A stretch of DNA of 64,000 nt from Nitrospira sp. CR1.1. GTDB taxonomy: Bacteria; Nitrospirota; Nitrospiria; Nitrospirales; Nitrospiraceae. The notes under the pieces were generated by a model. It saw nothing but the letters and a program-made list of their open reading frames with translations. It searched no databases and was not told the origin of the DNA. The stretch covers positions 62,001 to 126,000 of the forward strand of contig WIAF01000001.1 of NCBI GenBank assembly GCA_014055465.1, read 5' to 3'. The translations under genes were made by a program, and so were the position numbers. This document shows, piece by piece, positions 17,800 to 26,338 of the stretch (the first letter of the stretch is position 1; each line of letters opens with the position of its first letter).

Positions 17800-19092
17800 C
17801 TAGCGGCCGCGTCCCGCAGTCAGACTCGCCGCCGCCGCACGGCCCGCTACCCGCCCGGTCGCCCAGGCCCATTGAAAATTGAACCCGCCGATCCGTCCGT
17901 CGCAGTCGAGCACCTCTCCGGCCAGATACAGACCGGGGACCAGTTTCGATTCCATTGTGCGGAAATTGACCTCGTCCAACGGAATTCCGCCGGCCGTCAC
18001 TTCGGCGAAATTCCAGCCGCGATCGCGCACGACGGGAAAACGAAACCGGGTGAGGGACGTCATGAGCCGGTCACGAACAGGGCGCGTCACCTGCGCGACG
18101 GCCTGCTGCGGATCAGCGCCGGCATGGCGGCAGAGAGCCTCGGCATACCGTTCCGGCAACCACTCCGCAAGCAACCTCAGCAGTGACCGGCGAGGATTCT
18201 TGGCGACCTGCGCGAGAAACCATTCTCGCGCCTGTTCGGCAGTTCGGCCGGGCAGGAAATTGCCGCAAACCTCCGCCGTTTCACCCCGCGCCTTGGCCAG
18301 ACACCAGAAGCGGCTGGCATCCATCACCACCGGCCCGCTGATTCCAAAATGTGTCCAGAGCAGACTGCCTGTCCGTCGATCGACCGATCGCCCCGCGACC
18401 AGCGTCTGAATCTCTACCTCCTGTGACAGGCCTGAGAGCTCCGCGTGAAAACAGCGCTCATCCAGCATCAGCGCCACCAACGCCGGAACGGTCGGCGTGA
18501 CGTGATGGCCAAAATGCCGCGCGAGTCCGTACCCTGACCCGTCACTTCCGCTGCGCGGCAACGACTGCCCGCCGGTAGCCAGGATCACGCGACGCACAGG
18601 CATCTCGCCGTGCTGATGGCGAATCACAAACCGGGCAGGTTCGTGCGCGCCGGACTGGCCCGGTCCGGTCCGGCGCTCAACGCCCGTGACGCGATGCCCC
18701 GGACGAAGCACGACCCCCAGTTCACGACTCCGCGCCGTGAGGGCGTCGAGCACCGTCCTGGCCTTATCGGTCACCGGAAACAGCTTGCCGGTTTCCTCAC
18801 GCTTCAGTTCGACGCCAAGCGATGCAAACCAGGCGATGGTGTCCTGGACCGGAAATGCCGCGAGCACATTGCGCACGAGGTGCCGGGTGCCGAAAAAATC
18901 TTCCGGTGTCACGACATCGTGCGTGACGTTACACCGCCCCCCGCCCGAAACCAGAATTTTTGCCCCGATGCTCGCGGCCCCGTCCAACAATTCGACTCTC
19001 GCGGCCGGATTGTGCTCTGCCGCAAAAATACCGGCCGCCAGCCCGGCCGCCCCCGCCCCGATCACGCACATATCCGCCACCGGCTCTGCCAT
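17800..19092 (-). CDS. HI0933/YhiN-like FAD-dependent oxidoreductase
   Basis: 430 residues. The dinucleotide motif CVIGAGAAGLAAG is at the N-terminus, followed by the family lines GAKILVSGGGRCNVTH and, near the end, YLAGEVLDCDGRIGGFNFQWAWATG. This is the HI0933/BaiN flavoprotein family; members reduce double bonds or have unknown substrates. A second, shorter relative lies at 24209-25447. The start ATG follows a weak GGTGAAATGG context. The gene appears monocistronic, with its own convergent neighbour. Confidence 0.88.
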   Translation of the reverse strand: MAEPVADMCVIGAGAAGLAAGIFAAEHNPAARVELLDGAASIGAKILVSGGGRCNVTHDVVTPEDFFGTRHLVRNVLAAFPVQDTIAWFASLGVELKREETGKLFPVTDKARTVLDALTARSRELGVVLRPGHRVTGVERRTGPGQSGAHEPARFVIRHQHGEMPVRRVILATGGQSLPRSGSDGSGYGLARHFGHHVTPTVPALVALMLDERCFHAELSGLSQEVEIQTLVAGRSVDRRTGSLLWTHFGISGPVVMDASRFWCLAKARGETAEVCGNFLPGRTAEQAREWFLAQVAKNPRRSLLRLLAEWLPERYAEALCRHAGADPQQAVAQVTRPVRDRLMTSLTRFRFPVVRDRGWNFAEVTAGGIPLDEVNFRTMESKLVPGLYLAGEVLDCDGRIGGFNFQWAWATGRVAGRAAAASLTAGRGR

Positions 19093-19244
19093 TTCACCTC
19101 ACGATCAACGGTTGAGTGTTGCCGCCGCATGATGCCCGTTGAGAAGCAGGCGCGCAATCGCAAAACTCGGCATGGAAACCGGACCCGCCACTATGCCAAG
19201 ATCCGGGGCAACTTCCATGGAGACGCCGACACCCGCGAAACCCC

Positions 19245-19562
19245 ATGCGCCCATTTCACCGGATTCTCTCAGCAATGGTTCTCTTGTGCCTCGCTGCCGG
19301 ATGCCGGCTGCCGGGCTCCTCTACGCTGCCGGACACTCCTAAAGACGCGATGATTTCTACGAATATCGAAGCGAAGTTCGCCGAGGATCAGCAGGGCGGA
19401 CTGTCCGGCATCATCGTGACCACCGAGGAGGGAACCGTGACCCTGACCGGCACAGTGCGGCGGGCCGAACGCAAGGCGAGAGCGGCTGAACTGGCGCGGC
19501 AGGTGAAAGGCGTGAGGCGCGTCAAGAACGATCTGGAGATTCGCGCCGACCCTGCGCCGTGA
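19245..19562 (+). CDS. BON-domain lipoprotein
   Basis: 105 residues. Lipobox LCLAAGC follows a short signal. The rest is a single BON domain (about residues 33-103) with the family line TEEGTVTLTGTVRRAERKARA..ARQVKGVRRVKNDLEI. BON domains bind phospholipid surfaces and help maintain the envelope. No Shine-Dalgarno site is obvious; an in-frame ATG at 19275 would leave only seven residues before the lipobox cysteine. It is convergent with the AsmA-like gene. Confidence 0.82.
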   Translation: MRPFHRILSAMVLLCLAAGCRLPGSSTLPDTPKDAMISTNIEAKFAEDQQGGLSGIIVTTEEGTVTLTGTVRRAERKARAAELARQVKGVRRVKNDLEIRADPAP

Positions 19563-19585
19563 CGAGCCGCCGCCAGGGCCGGGCG

Positions 19586-22500
19586 TCAGAACTCCTCCTC
19601 CCCTTCCTCCTCTCCTCCGGTTGCGCCTTCTTCCGCAATTGAGAAGGCCTTCTGCGGCAAGGTAATGGCATTGACCAAAATGTCGAAGGCCAACTGGGCC
19701 GTTCCCTTCACGCCCGTCATCAGCGATTCCGTGGGGAGATAGCGCAACTGCGGTTGGTTCGCCGATCCTTTCAGTTCAAACACGGCGGTATCAAACCCCT
19801 GGCGATCCCCCGACAGGAGCTGCCCGAAAAGAGGGAGGCGTTTCAAGATCGCGGAATACGATCCGAGCGGGCTGGTCGCCAGCACCATGTCGAATTCATC
19901 CGCCACGATGTCGTACCGCCCCGTTCCGCTGATTTTGAGCACGGGGCTGTCGAGCAGGAACTCCTTCGCGCGAATCACGCCGTTGTTGATAGAACCAGCC
20001 AGCTTGAGCCGATCAAACGGCATGCCTTCTTTTTCAAGGTCGACCTGCCCCTGCAACACGGCCGGCAGGTTCAGCAGGGACAGCAGGGTGGACAGCACCG
20101 GGACCTGATGCATGTGTCCGTCCTGGACCAGAATTTGAAGCGGCTGACGGGTGGTCAGCGCGGCAGGCCGCAGCGCGCCTCGCTCAAATTCCGCCTGGAC
20201 TTTCCCTGACGTGGTCAGCCATCCCGAGAGCACCGGCTTCTCCTGGAACGGCGCCAGGATACGCTCGATCGGAAGGCCGCTGGCGCGAAAGATACTGCGA
20301 GCCTGCGCCATCTGCCCGTTGTTCGTGCGGATCTTGACCTGCCCGGCAAGCTGGCCCTCGTTCGTGTCCCCGCTGATCCGCTCGACCGACAGCAGTTCAT
20401 TCTCCCAGGTAATTTTGGTGGAGAGGTCGGTCAGCAGGAACTTCTTGTAATAGACATGATCGGCGAACAGAAACGCGTTCAGCGTGGCACCCGTCCACTG
20501 GGGGTCTGAAGATCGATGGCCGGTGGTTCGCGGCTGGCGAGACCGGGACATACCAAAGGACGCGAGATCGATTTGAGACGACTCCACGACAAGTCGCGCA
20601 TGCGGATGATCGGCCCATTGCGCGATCGAGCCGGATATCCGGAGATCGCTCGCGCCCACGTGAAACGCCATGCGCGGAATATGCATCAGGTCGTGATCGA
20701 AGCGCAGCGTCACAAACGCGTCTCGAATCGGTTCGTCGAGGGTTTCCACCTTGACCGTGCCCTCATCGAATTTGACCTGGCCGGATGTGCGCCAGGAGGC
20801 CCGGTCGTTCATCCGGCCTTCCATATCGAGGGTTGCATCCAATGTTCCCGCCCGAAGGGGTCCCAGAACGATGCCCTTCGGAAGTCTGCCGACGACAACC
20901 CGGCCTGAGGACACATGCGCCGAAAACTCCCGCTCCCCGCCCAACTCGATGGTCCCGGATCCTGTAATCATGACCGGAGGAAACCCGAGACCGACATGCC
21001 GGACCACCAAACGGTTGTCTTGCGAAAGCTGCCCTTCGAAGTCGATGGCGGCAGGAGCCTGCAGCGGCTTCGTCAACCAATTCTGCAGCCGCACCCCAGC
21101 CCGTCGGAGATCAACTCTGCCCGTGATTCGCGGGTGTCCAATCCCACCCGTCACCGCTGCGCGCAGGTGAATGACGCCGTCCATCTCTGGGATGAATGCG
21201 CCCTCGCTCCGCGTTGTCCACCAGGATTGCAACTCCGACGCATCCGCAGTCATTGCCAACGTCACATCGGAATAGGCCTTGCCATCCACCATGGTCACAG
21301 ATCCATGCGTCTGGAATGCAGCCGGCCCCAGCCAGCCGTCAAGGCGCTCGATCGCCACCAAAGTCGGCGTCACTGTGACATGCGCGTCCACCTGCCGCAC
21401 CGGCATGGGCAAGCTGGCGCTACGCCCTCCTCCCCGTTGTAACCAGAGATCGGCATCCGCCAGGGCGAGCGGTTGCCCGCTGAGCGGTCGCCCCATCACG
21501 TGTGCGATCATCTCAACATTCCCGACTGCGTCCTCCACATCGGCCACCAGATCCCGCAGAAGCGGAAATTCATCCAGATGGCGCACCGTCTCCACCAACC
21601 CATCCACCGGCGCCGCTCCTCTGATGTTCGCATCGATGTGCGGATCGGTCAGCCACTGTGTGATCAGCAGGTCCTGACCCGTCAGCCGAACGGGGCCGCA
21701 TTGCGCGCGCACCTCCGTTATGCGCAATTGATCGGCATCGTACATCATGCTCACAGACAGGCCCTCGACGGGAGGATACTGCGGACCAAGCGTGAACCGG
21801 CCATTTCGAACCGTCAGCAGGCCATTGATGCGCGGCTGTGCGGCCGGGCCGATATCACCGGCAAACGACAAGGATTGAAGCGTGATCACGCCCTCCACAC
21901 CATGTTCCGCGAACTGCGCCCGCAACTGATTCGATATCCAGGCAGAAGGCAGTTCGCTCACAAGGCGCGCGGCAGTCACCGGGGACGCGGACAGAGTGGA
22001 TGAAAATCGTGCCTGTGCCGTCCCGATACCGAGAACCGACCCGGCTCCCTGCAAGGACACATCCGCGAGCTCTGCTCTCACGTCGTCGGCAAGCAGATCG
22101 GATCCCGCTGCTCCGGGCATCCACCGCAAGTGAGCCGTCAACTGCGCAGGTTGCGAAAAACCATCGGAGATCCGGCCGGCGCCGATCCAGGACGACAACA
22201 GATGGCGCAAATTGACCTGGTGGATCCGCAGATCCCCTTCTGCCTGGATCTCCCCCCCTTCGTCATTGTGCGCAATCGACCCTTCCCACAGAAAGGCTGC
22301 GCGCCCGCCTTCTTGCGGGACCTCTCCGGAAAGATGCAGCCTCGCACGCCGTCCCATCATTTCACTCGCTAACGCGCCCTGCGTCACGATGATGTCCAGC
22401 GGCGTGGGTGCGGGCGCAGATTCATCGACGAGGCTCACCATGCCTTGAACCACGAGCAGATTCCTGACGACCTGCAACCACGCGAACGGCCGGGCCGAAT

Positions 22501-22936
22501 CAGAAGCGGTGTCGGGGGACGGCTCTTTGCCGAGAGACCAGTTCCCGTTCGGCCATCGATGAATGGTCACACGAGGCCGGTCGATGACGAGATCTCTGGC
22601 GACGATTCGTCCTTCCAGGAGCGGCAACCACTGCAGCGCGACCTCTACCCGTTCCGCGAGCACCAGCGGCAGGGTGGATGCGGAGCCGTACAGCCGGGGC
22701 CCCCTCAGTGTCAGCCGGGGTGATGGAAAGATGCGAACGTCCGATTGCTCAATCGAGACCCGGTGCCCCGTCCGCTCCTCGACTTCCTGAAGCAATGCCG
22801 CCATGCCCGCCGGACGATTCACGAGCCAGGGCAACACCAGGACCGCACCCACGCAGAGGATCACCAGCAGAAACACCATGAGCACGAGCAGCCGGCCTAT
22901 TCGTGCTGGTGACGGCGGGACGATAAGGTGGTTCAT
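19586..22936 (-). CDS. Large AsmA-like (TamB/AsmA superfamily) envelope protein
   Basis: 1116 residues. One N-terminal membrane segment (about 14-36, LLVLMVFLLVILCVGAVLVL) is followed by the AsmA start, VEERTGHRVSIEQSDVRIFPSPRLTLRGPRL. A very long beta-rich body follows and ends in the AsmA C-terminal line VRAKEFLLDSPVLKISGTGRYDI. The last 15 residues are almost all Glu and Gly. Such repeating-beta-groove proteins bridge the periplasm and carry phospholipid or affect barrel assembly. AAGGAG lies 10 bases before ATG 22936, which is preferred over the ATG at 22984. Confidence 0.85.
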   Translation of the reverse strand: MNHLIVPPSPARIGRLLVLMVFLLVILCVGAVLVLPWLVNRPAGMAALLQEVEERTGHRVSIEQSDVRIFPSPRLTLRGPRLYGSASTLPLVLAERVEVALQWLPLLEGRIVARDLVIDRPRVTIHRWPNGNWSLGKEPSPDTASDSARPFAWLQVVRNLLVVQGMVSLVDESAPAPTPLDIIVTQGALASEMMGRRARLHLSGEVPQEGGRAAFLWEGSIAHNDEGGEIQAEGDLRIHQVNLRHLLSSWIGAGRISDGFSQPAQLTAHLRWMPGAAGSDLLADDVRAELADVSLQGAGSVLGIGTAQARFSSTLSASPVTAARLVSELPSAWISNQLRAQFAEHGVEGVITLQSLSFAGDIGPAAQPRINGLLTVRNGRFTLGPQYPPVEGLSVSMMYDADQLRITEVRAQCGPVRLTGQDLLITQWLTDPHIDANIRGAAPVDGLVETVRHLDEFPLLRDLVADVEDAVGNVEMIAHVMGRPLSGQPLALADADLWLQRGGGRSASLPMPVRQVDAHVTVTPTLVAIERLDGWLGPAAFQTHGSVTMVDGKAYSDVTLAMTADASELQSWWTTRSEGAFIPEMDGVIHLRAAVTGGIGHPRITGRVDLRRAGVRLQNWLTKPLQAPAAIDFEGQLSQDNRLVVRHVGLGFPPVMITGSGTIELGGEREFSAHVSSGRVVVGRLPKGIVLGPLRAGTLDATLDMEGRMNDRASWRTSGQVKFDEGTVKVETLDEPIRDAFVTLRFDHDLMHIPRMAFHVGASDLRISGSIAQWADHPHARLVVESSQIDLASFGMSRSRQPRTTGHRSSDPQWTGATLNAFLFADHVYYKKFLLTDLSTKITWENELLSVERISGDTNEGQLAGQVKIRTNNGQMAQARSIFRASGLPIERILAPFQEKPVLSGWLTTSGKVQAEFERGALRPAALTTRQPLQILVQDGHMHQVPVLSTLLSLLNLPAVLQGQVDLEKEGMPFDRLKLAGSINNGVIRAKEFLLDSPVLKISGTGRYDIVADEFDMVLATSPLGSYSAILKRLPLFGQLLSGDRQGFDTAVFELKGSANQPQLRYLPTESLMTGVKGTAQLAFDILVNAITLPQKAFSIAEEGATGGEEEGEEEF

Positions 22937-23139
22937 GCCGGATAGCTCCTTCGCTCCACTGTACGCAGCGGACAAGGCGGACACAAGTCATAGAACTGAG
23001 CGACTCAGTGATCGTCCCGACTACATACGCATAGCTCCGGGCATCAGAGAACCGTGGGAGTTGGTCATTGTGGTGACCAAGCCATGTACACTCCGCAACC
23101 GACAGGAAGGTTAGTCAGGACTGGCAAGACCTGGGATTG

Positions 23140-23630
23140 ATGGCCGGCCCTCTGCTTCGACTCGTCTTCTCGCGCCTGGCCCCGGTGCCGGGAGCGGTCG
23201 CGCAGAACCGCCGCCTCGTGATCCGCGCCGTCACCAAAGCCGCCCGCTCCGGAGCCGGGTGGATCACCACCCCGGAATTGGCGGTCAGCGCCTACACCTT
23301 TGACGATACACTCGGCACGGATTGGATCGAGCCGCAACCGGACCACTCGATGAGCAGGATCTGCCGTCTCGCCGCCCGGCTCCGCGTCACCCTGTTCCTG
23401 TCGCCCCCTGGAAAAACTCCACGGTCCCGGCGGAGAGTGGGAACGCTGCACAAAAGACAGGGGGCGCCCCTGTTCGTCTCCAATCGAACGGGACAGGACC
23501 GCACTCTCGATTCCAGACAAGCGGAACACGGCTGCTGTCGCTCTCATGCGAACAATCCGCCCGCTTCCGCTTCGATTGGAGTCTCACCACGGGGAGGCTG
23601 GCCGGCCCTGGTTATCAGCGCATCCTGATC
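23140..23630 (+). pseudogene. Decayed nitrilase-family carbon-nitrogen hydrolase
   Basis: The first 85 codons read as a nitrilase start: RLAPVPGAVAQNRRLVIRAV, then WITTPELAVSAYTF with the catalytic Glu of the TPE motif, and CRLAARLRVTLFLSPPG. The frame then changes. A second frame gives LHGPGGEWERCTKDRGRP, the first frame gives PLFVSNRTGQDRTLD, and a third gives RLLSLSCEQSARFRFDW, all recognisable pieces of the C-terminal half of the family. The middle (roughly 100 residues, including the catalytic Lys and the Cys of the CADAW-like motif) is missing. It is a pseudogene with one internal deletion and at least two frameshifts. Confidence 0.7.
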
Positions 23631-23661
23631 CAGCAGCATTCATCGTGCAGGGTTGTCCCTC

Positions 23662-24222
23662 TCACGAGGACGCCAACAACTGTTCGAGCAGGGCGAAGCC
23701 GGCAGGCCATTTGCCAAGATCGCTCTCGGCATTGATATGACCGATCGCGCCGGCCTCCACAAAGGCACTGCCCCAATCAGCCGCGCATCGCCTGGCGTAG
23801 GCCACCGATCCGAAAAGATCATCGCAACTGGCAACCACGAGACTGGGGAAGGGAAGTCTGTCCGATGGAACCGTCTCAAACCCTCGCGCGGCAGAAGGGA
23901 ACGCAGGCCCTTGAGGATCAGGCGGAGCCACCAACAAGGCCGCGCGTACCGGAACTGAGGGTTGCTGCCCCCAGTGAGCCACCAGCAGACAACCCAGGCT
24001 ATGAGCGATCAGCACAACCGGCGCAGAAGACCCGGCCACAGCAGTCTCCAGCGCCTGCAGCCATTCCGTACGCACAGGATGATCCCAATCGCGCTGCTGC
24101 ACGCGTTGCCAGCCGGGATGTTGCCGTTCCCACTGGGTTTGCCAATGCCGAGGCCCTGAATTGCCGATGCCCGGCACGATGACAGTCCTCCCCCCATTGT
24201 TGGTCGTCTTAGGACTTGGCAC
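23662..24222 (-). CDS. RBBP9/YdeN-like serine hydrolase (alpha/beta hydrolase)
   Basis: 186 residues. VIVPGIGNSGPRHWQTQWE is the family's first strand-loop. The nucleophile Ser is in LIAHSLGC, the acid probably in the VVASCDDLFGS strand, and the catalytic His in GAIGHINAESDLG. GTG 24222 is chosen: it lies inside the end of the upstream flavoprotein gene (14-base overlap) and has GGAG 9 bases before it. It is the last gene of the compact minus-strand run that begins at 28824. The substrate is unknown. Confidence 0.82.
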   Translation of the reverse strand: MPSPKTTNNGGRTVIVPGIGNSGPRHWQTQWERQHPGWQRVQQRDWDHPVRTEWLQALETAVAGSSAPVVLIAHSLGCLLVAHWGQQPSVPVRAALLVAPPDPQGPAFPSAARGFETVPSDRLPFPSLVVASCDDLFGSVAYARRCAADWGSAFVEAGAIGHINAESDLGKWPAGFALLEQLLASS

Positions 24223-25447
24223 GTTCTGCGCGCTCCGCGAGCCAGGCCACGGCCCCCGCACCGGCGGTCCGGCCACTGGCAAAACAGGCCGTGAGCAGAT
24301 ACCCGCCCGTCGGCGCTTCCCAATCCACCATTTCTCCTGCGCAAAACACTCCCGGCAGCGCCTTCAGCATCAGCCGCTTGTCGAGCGCCTCACAGGCCAC
24401 CCCGCCGGCCGTGCTGATCGCCTCTTGTAACGGGCGTGCCGCCGTCAATGTGAGCGGCAATGATTTGATCGCGGACGCCAGCCGGGCCGGGTCGGCAAAA
24501 TCTTCTTTTGACACGATCTCCCGCAACAGCCCGGCCTTCACCCCATCGATGTGCGCGCGGCGCTGCAAATGGGTCGCCATCGTCTTTTTTCCACGCGGCT
24601 GGGAAAGATCTTTGATGAGACGGGGCAGTTCACGGTCCGGCGCCAGATCCAACCGCAACGTACCACGGCCGGTGGCCTCTATTTCATCGCGAAGAAACGG
24701 GGCTACGGCATAAATCACTCCGCCTTCGACACCGGTGCCGGTAATCACGAATTCCCCCATGCGGCGCATCACCGCGCCGGTCGGAGATTTGGCCACCACG
24801 CCGACCGTTTTCATTGGGTGTCCCGCGAACTTCGTTCGAAAGTGCTCCGTCCACCCCACATCAAACCCGCAGTTCGCGGGTCGCAAGGGCGCAATCGCAA
24901 TGGAGCGCCCGGCAAGCACCGGCACCCATGCGCCATCCGACCCGAGTTGCGGCCAGCTGCCCCCGCCCAGCGCCAGGATCACGGCATCCGCCCGCACAGC
25001 GGCCTGGCCTTGCGGCGTTTGAAAGCGAAGCGCTTTCTTCTCATCCCAACCACACCAGCGATGCCGCACGTGAATGGCCAATCCCGCCTGACGCAGGCGT
25101 CGCAGCCACGCGCGTAACAACGGGGCGGCCTTCATGTCCGTGGGGAACACGCGACCCGACGACCCGACGTAGGTCTCGATACCGAGTGCCTGCGCCCACT
25201 TACGGACTGCATCCGGGCCGAAGCCGGCCAACCAGGGAGCGACGTGCGCGCGCCGCTCGCCATATCTCGTGAGAAATACGTCGGACGGATCGGAGTGAGT
25301 TAGATTTAACCCGCCCTTCCCGGCGAGAAGAAATTTCCGGCCGACGGAGGGCATGGAGTCGTAGAGTGCGACCTGCACGCCACCGGCCAGCGCCGCTTCC
25401 GCGGCCATGAGCCCGGCCGGTCCGCCCCCGACAATGGCAATGTTCAC
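24209..25447 (-). CDS. TIGR03862-type flavoprotein (HI0933-like)
   Basis: 412 residues. NIAIVGGGPAGLMAAEAAL is the FAD-binding start. SVGRKFLLAGKGGLNLTHS and, near the end, VFCAGEMVDWEAPTGGYLLTACFASG are the family lines of the PP4765-like flavoproteins, sisters of HI0933. The start is GTG 25447 with AGAGG 6 bases upstream. It lies 3 bases after the C39-like gene and overlaps the next hydrolase gene, so the three are translated as a unit. A longer relative is at 17800-19092. Confidence 0.87.
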   Translation of the reverse strand: MNIAIVGGGPAGLMAAEAALAGGVQVALYDSMPSVGRKFLLAGKGGLNLTHSDPSDVFLTRYGERRAHVAPWLAGFGPDAVRKWAQALGIETYVGSSGRVFPTDMKAAPLLRAWLRRLRQAGLAIHVRHRWCGWDEKKALRFQTPQGQAAVRADAVILALGGGSWPQLGSDGAWVPVLAGRSIAIAPLRPANCGFDVGWTEHFRTKFAGHPMKTVGVVAKSPTGAVMRRMGEFVITGTGVEGGVIYAVAPFLRDEIEATGRGTLRLDLAPDRELPRLIKDLSQPRGKKTMATHLQRRAHIDGVKAGLLREIVSKEDFADPARLASAIKSLPLTLTAARPLQEAISTAGGVACEALDKRLMLKALPGVFCAGEMVDWEAPTGGYLLTACFASGRTAGAGAVAWLAERAERAKS

Positions 25448-25450
25448 TCG

Positions 25451-25870
25451 TTACCTCTTCCTCGTCACAGTCAGAAACCACACCGGCTTCATACGCCCGA
25501 AGTCGGTTCGAAGGGGAGTCTTCAATGTCGGGCTGGAATCTACCACGTACGACCGGTTCTTCTCTCGCACGAACACGACCCAATGCCAGAACGGTCGTCC
25601 CTGCTCCCGATGCCACTTGATGGCCAACAACGCGCAATCCGGCAGACTCGCCCATGAGTGAAACGGCTGACGTGCTCGCGCGGCACGGAGTCCGAACTGC
25701 GTCAGCAACTCCCGCACAGAGTCTGTCTCGGACCAGAGGTTCCGGTCCGCAGCAGAAATGCCCACGGATGCCGCCACGGCCTTCGCCCGCGCATAGGACA
25801 CCCCGGCCAGCGCGGCCGCTGCCGCGATGCCACAACCGGTTCGTTCTTCTTGAACAACGGGCCGGATCAC
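25451..25870 (-). CDS. C39-peptidase-like small protein
   Basis: 139 residues. The N-terminal line VQEERTGCGIAAAAALAGVSY matches the catalytic-Cys region of C39-like cysteine peptidases (Q-x(n)-C-G-x-A). HWVVFVREKNRSYVVDSSP supplies the His and a downstream Asp in the expected order. There is no signal peptide. It could be a peptidase or a protein-binding relative. The start is GTG 25870, overlapping the GNAT stop by 4 bases (GTGA), which indicates translational coupling. Confidence 0.7.
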   Translation of the reverse strand: MIRPVVQEERTGCGIAAAAALAGVSYARAKAVAASVGISAADRNLWSETDSVRELLTQFGLRAARARQPFHSWASLPDCALLAIKWHREQGRPFWHWVVFVREKNRSYVVDSSPTLKTPLRTDFGRMKPVWFLTVTRKR

Positions 25871-26337
25871 AGCGAGAGTTTCATTTTCCGTCCACCGGAG
25901 ATACTGAATCCCTGCCGTTCATAAAATGCCAGGGTCCGGTCAAACTCCGGCAACGGCGGCGTGGTGACTTCCAGTCTGACCCAGCCGTTCGAGCGAGCCA
26001 CACGTTTAGCCTCCGTCACTAACTTGCCTCCCACACCTTGCGACCGCCGGTCCGGACGGACATACAACTCCGGGATGATCCCGAACCGCCCCTCCGCATA
26101 CAGCGCGCGACATTCGGACAGGGCGACAAATCCTGCAACACAGTCCTCATCCCGCGCCAGCAACACCGTATACCTTCCATCTTCCAGCCAGGCGCGAGCC
26201 CGTGCTTCGGTGTCAGCCAACGAAAACCCGAAGGCGGGCGTCTTGATCGCAGCCACGATTTCATGCAGCAAGTCTCCCACCAACTTCGCAATGACCGGCG
26301 CATCGACCGGCTGTGCTGCGGCGATATGAATCGGCAT
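25867..26337 (-). CDS. GNAT-family N-acetyltransferase
   Basis: 156 residues with the GNAT fold. The acetyl-CoA pyrophosphate loop lies in LYVRPDRRSQGVGGKLV (R/Q-x-x-G-x-G/A type), preceded by the strand FVALSECRALYAEGRFGIIPE. The C-terminal line is LAFYERQGFSISGGRKMKL. ATG 26337 is chosen because it lies one base after the antiporter stop (TAACATG); the longer open frame upstream would overlap the antiporter. The acceptor substrate is unknown. Confidence 0.85.
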   Translation of the reverse strand: MPIHIAAAQPVDAPVIAKLVGDLLHEIVAAIKTPAFGFSLADTEARARAWLEDGRYTVLLARDEDCVAGFVALSECRALYAEGRFGIIPELYVRPDRRSQGVGGKLVTEAKRVARSNGWVRLEVTTPPLPEFDRTLAFYERQGFSISGGRKMKLSL

Positions 26338-26338
26338 G

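Noticed and set aside
23065-23547. Minus-strand frame over the nitrilase remnant
   Set aside because: Shadow; the plus strand carries recognisable nitrilase pieces in three frames.
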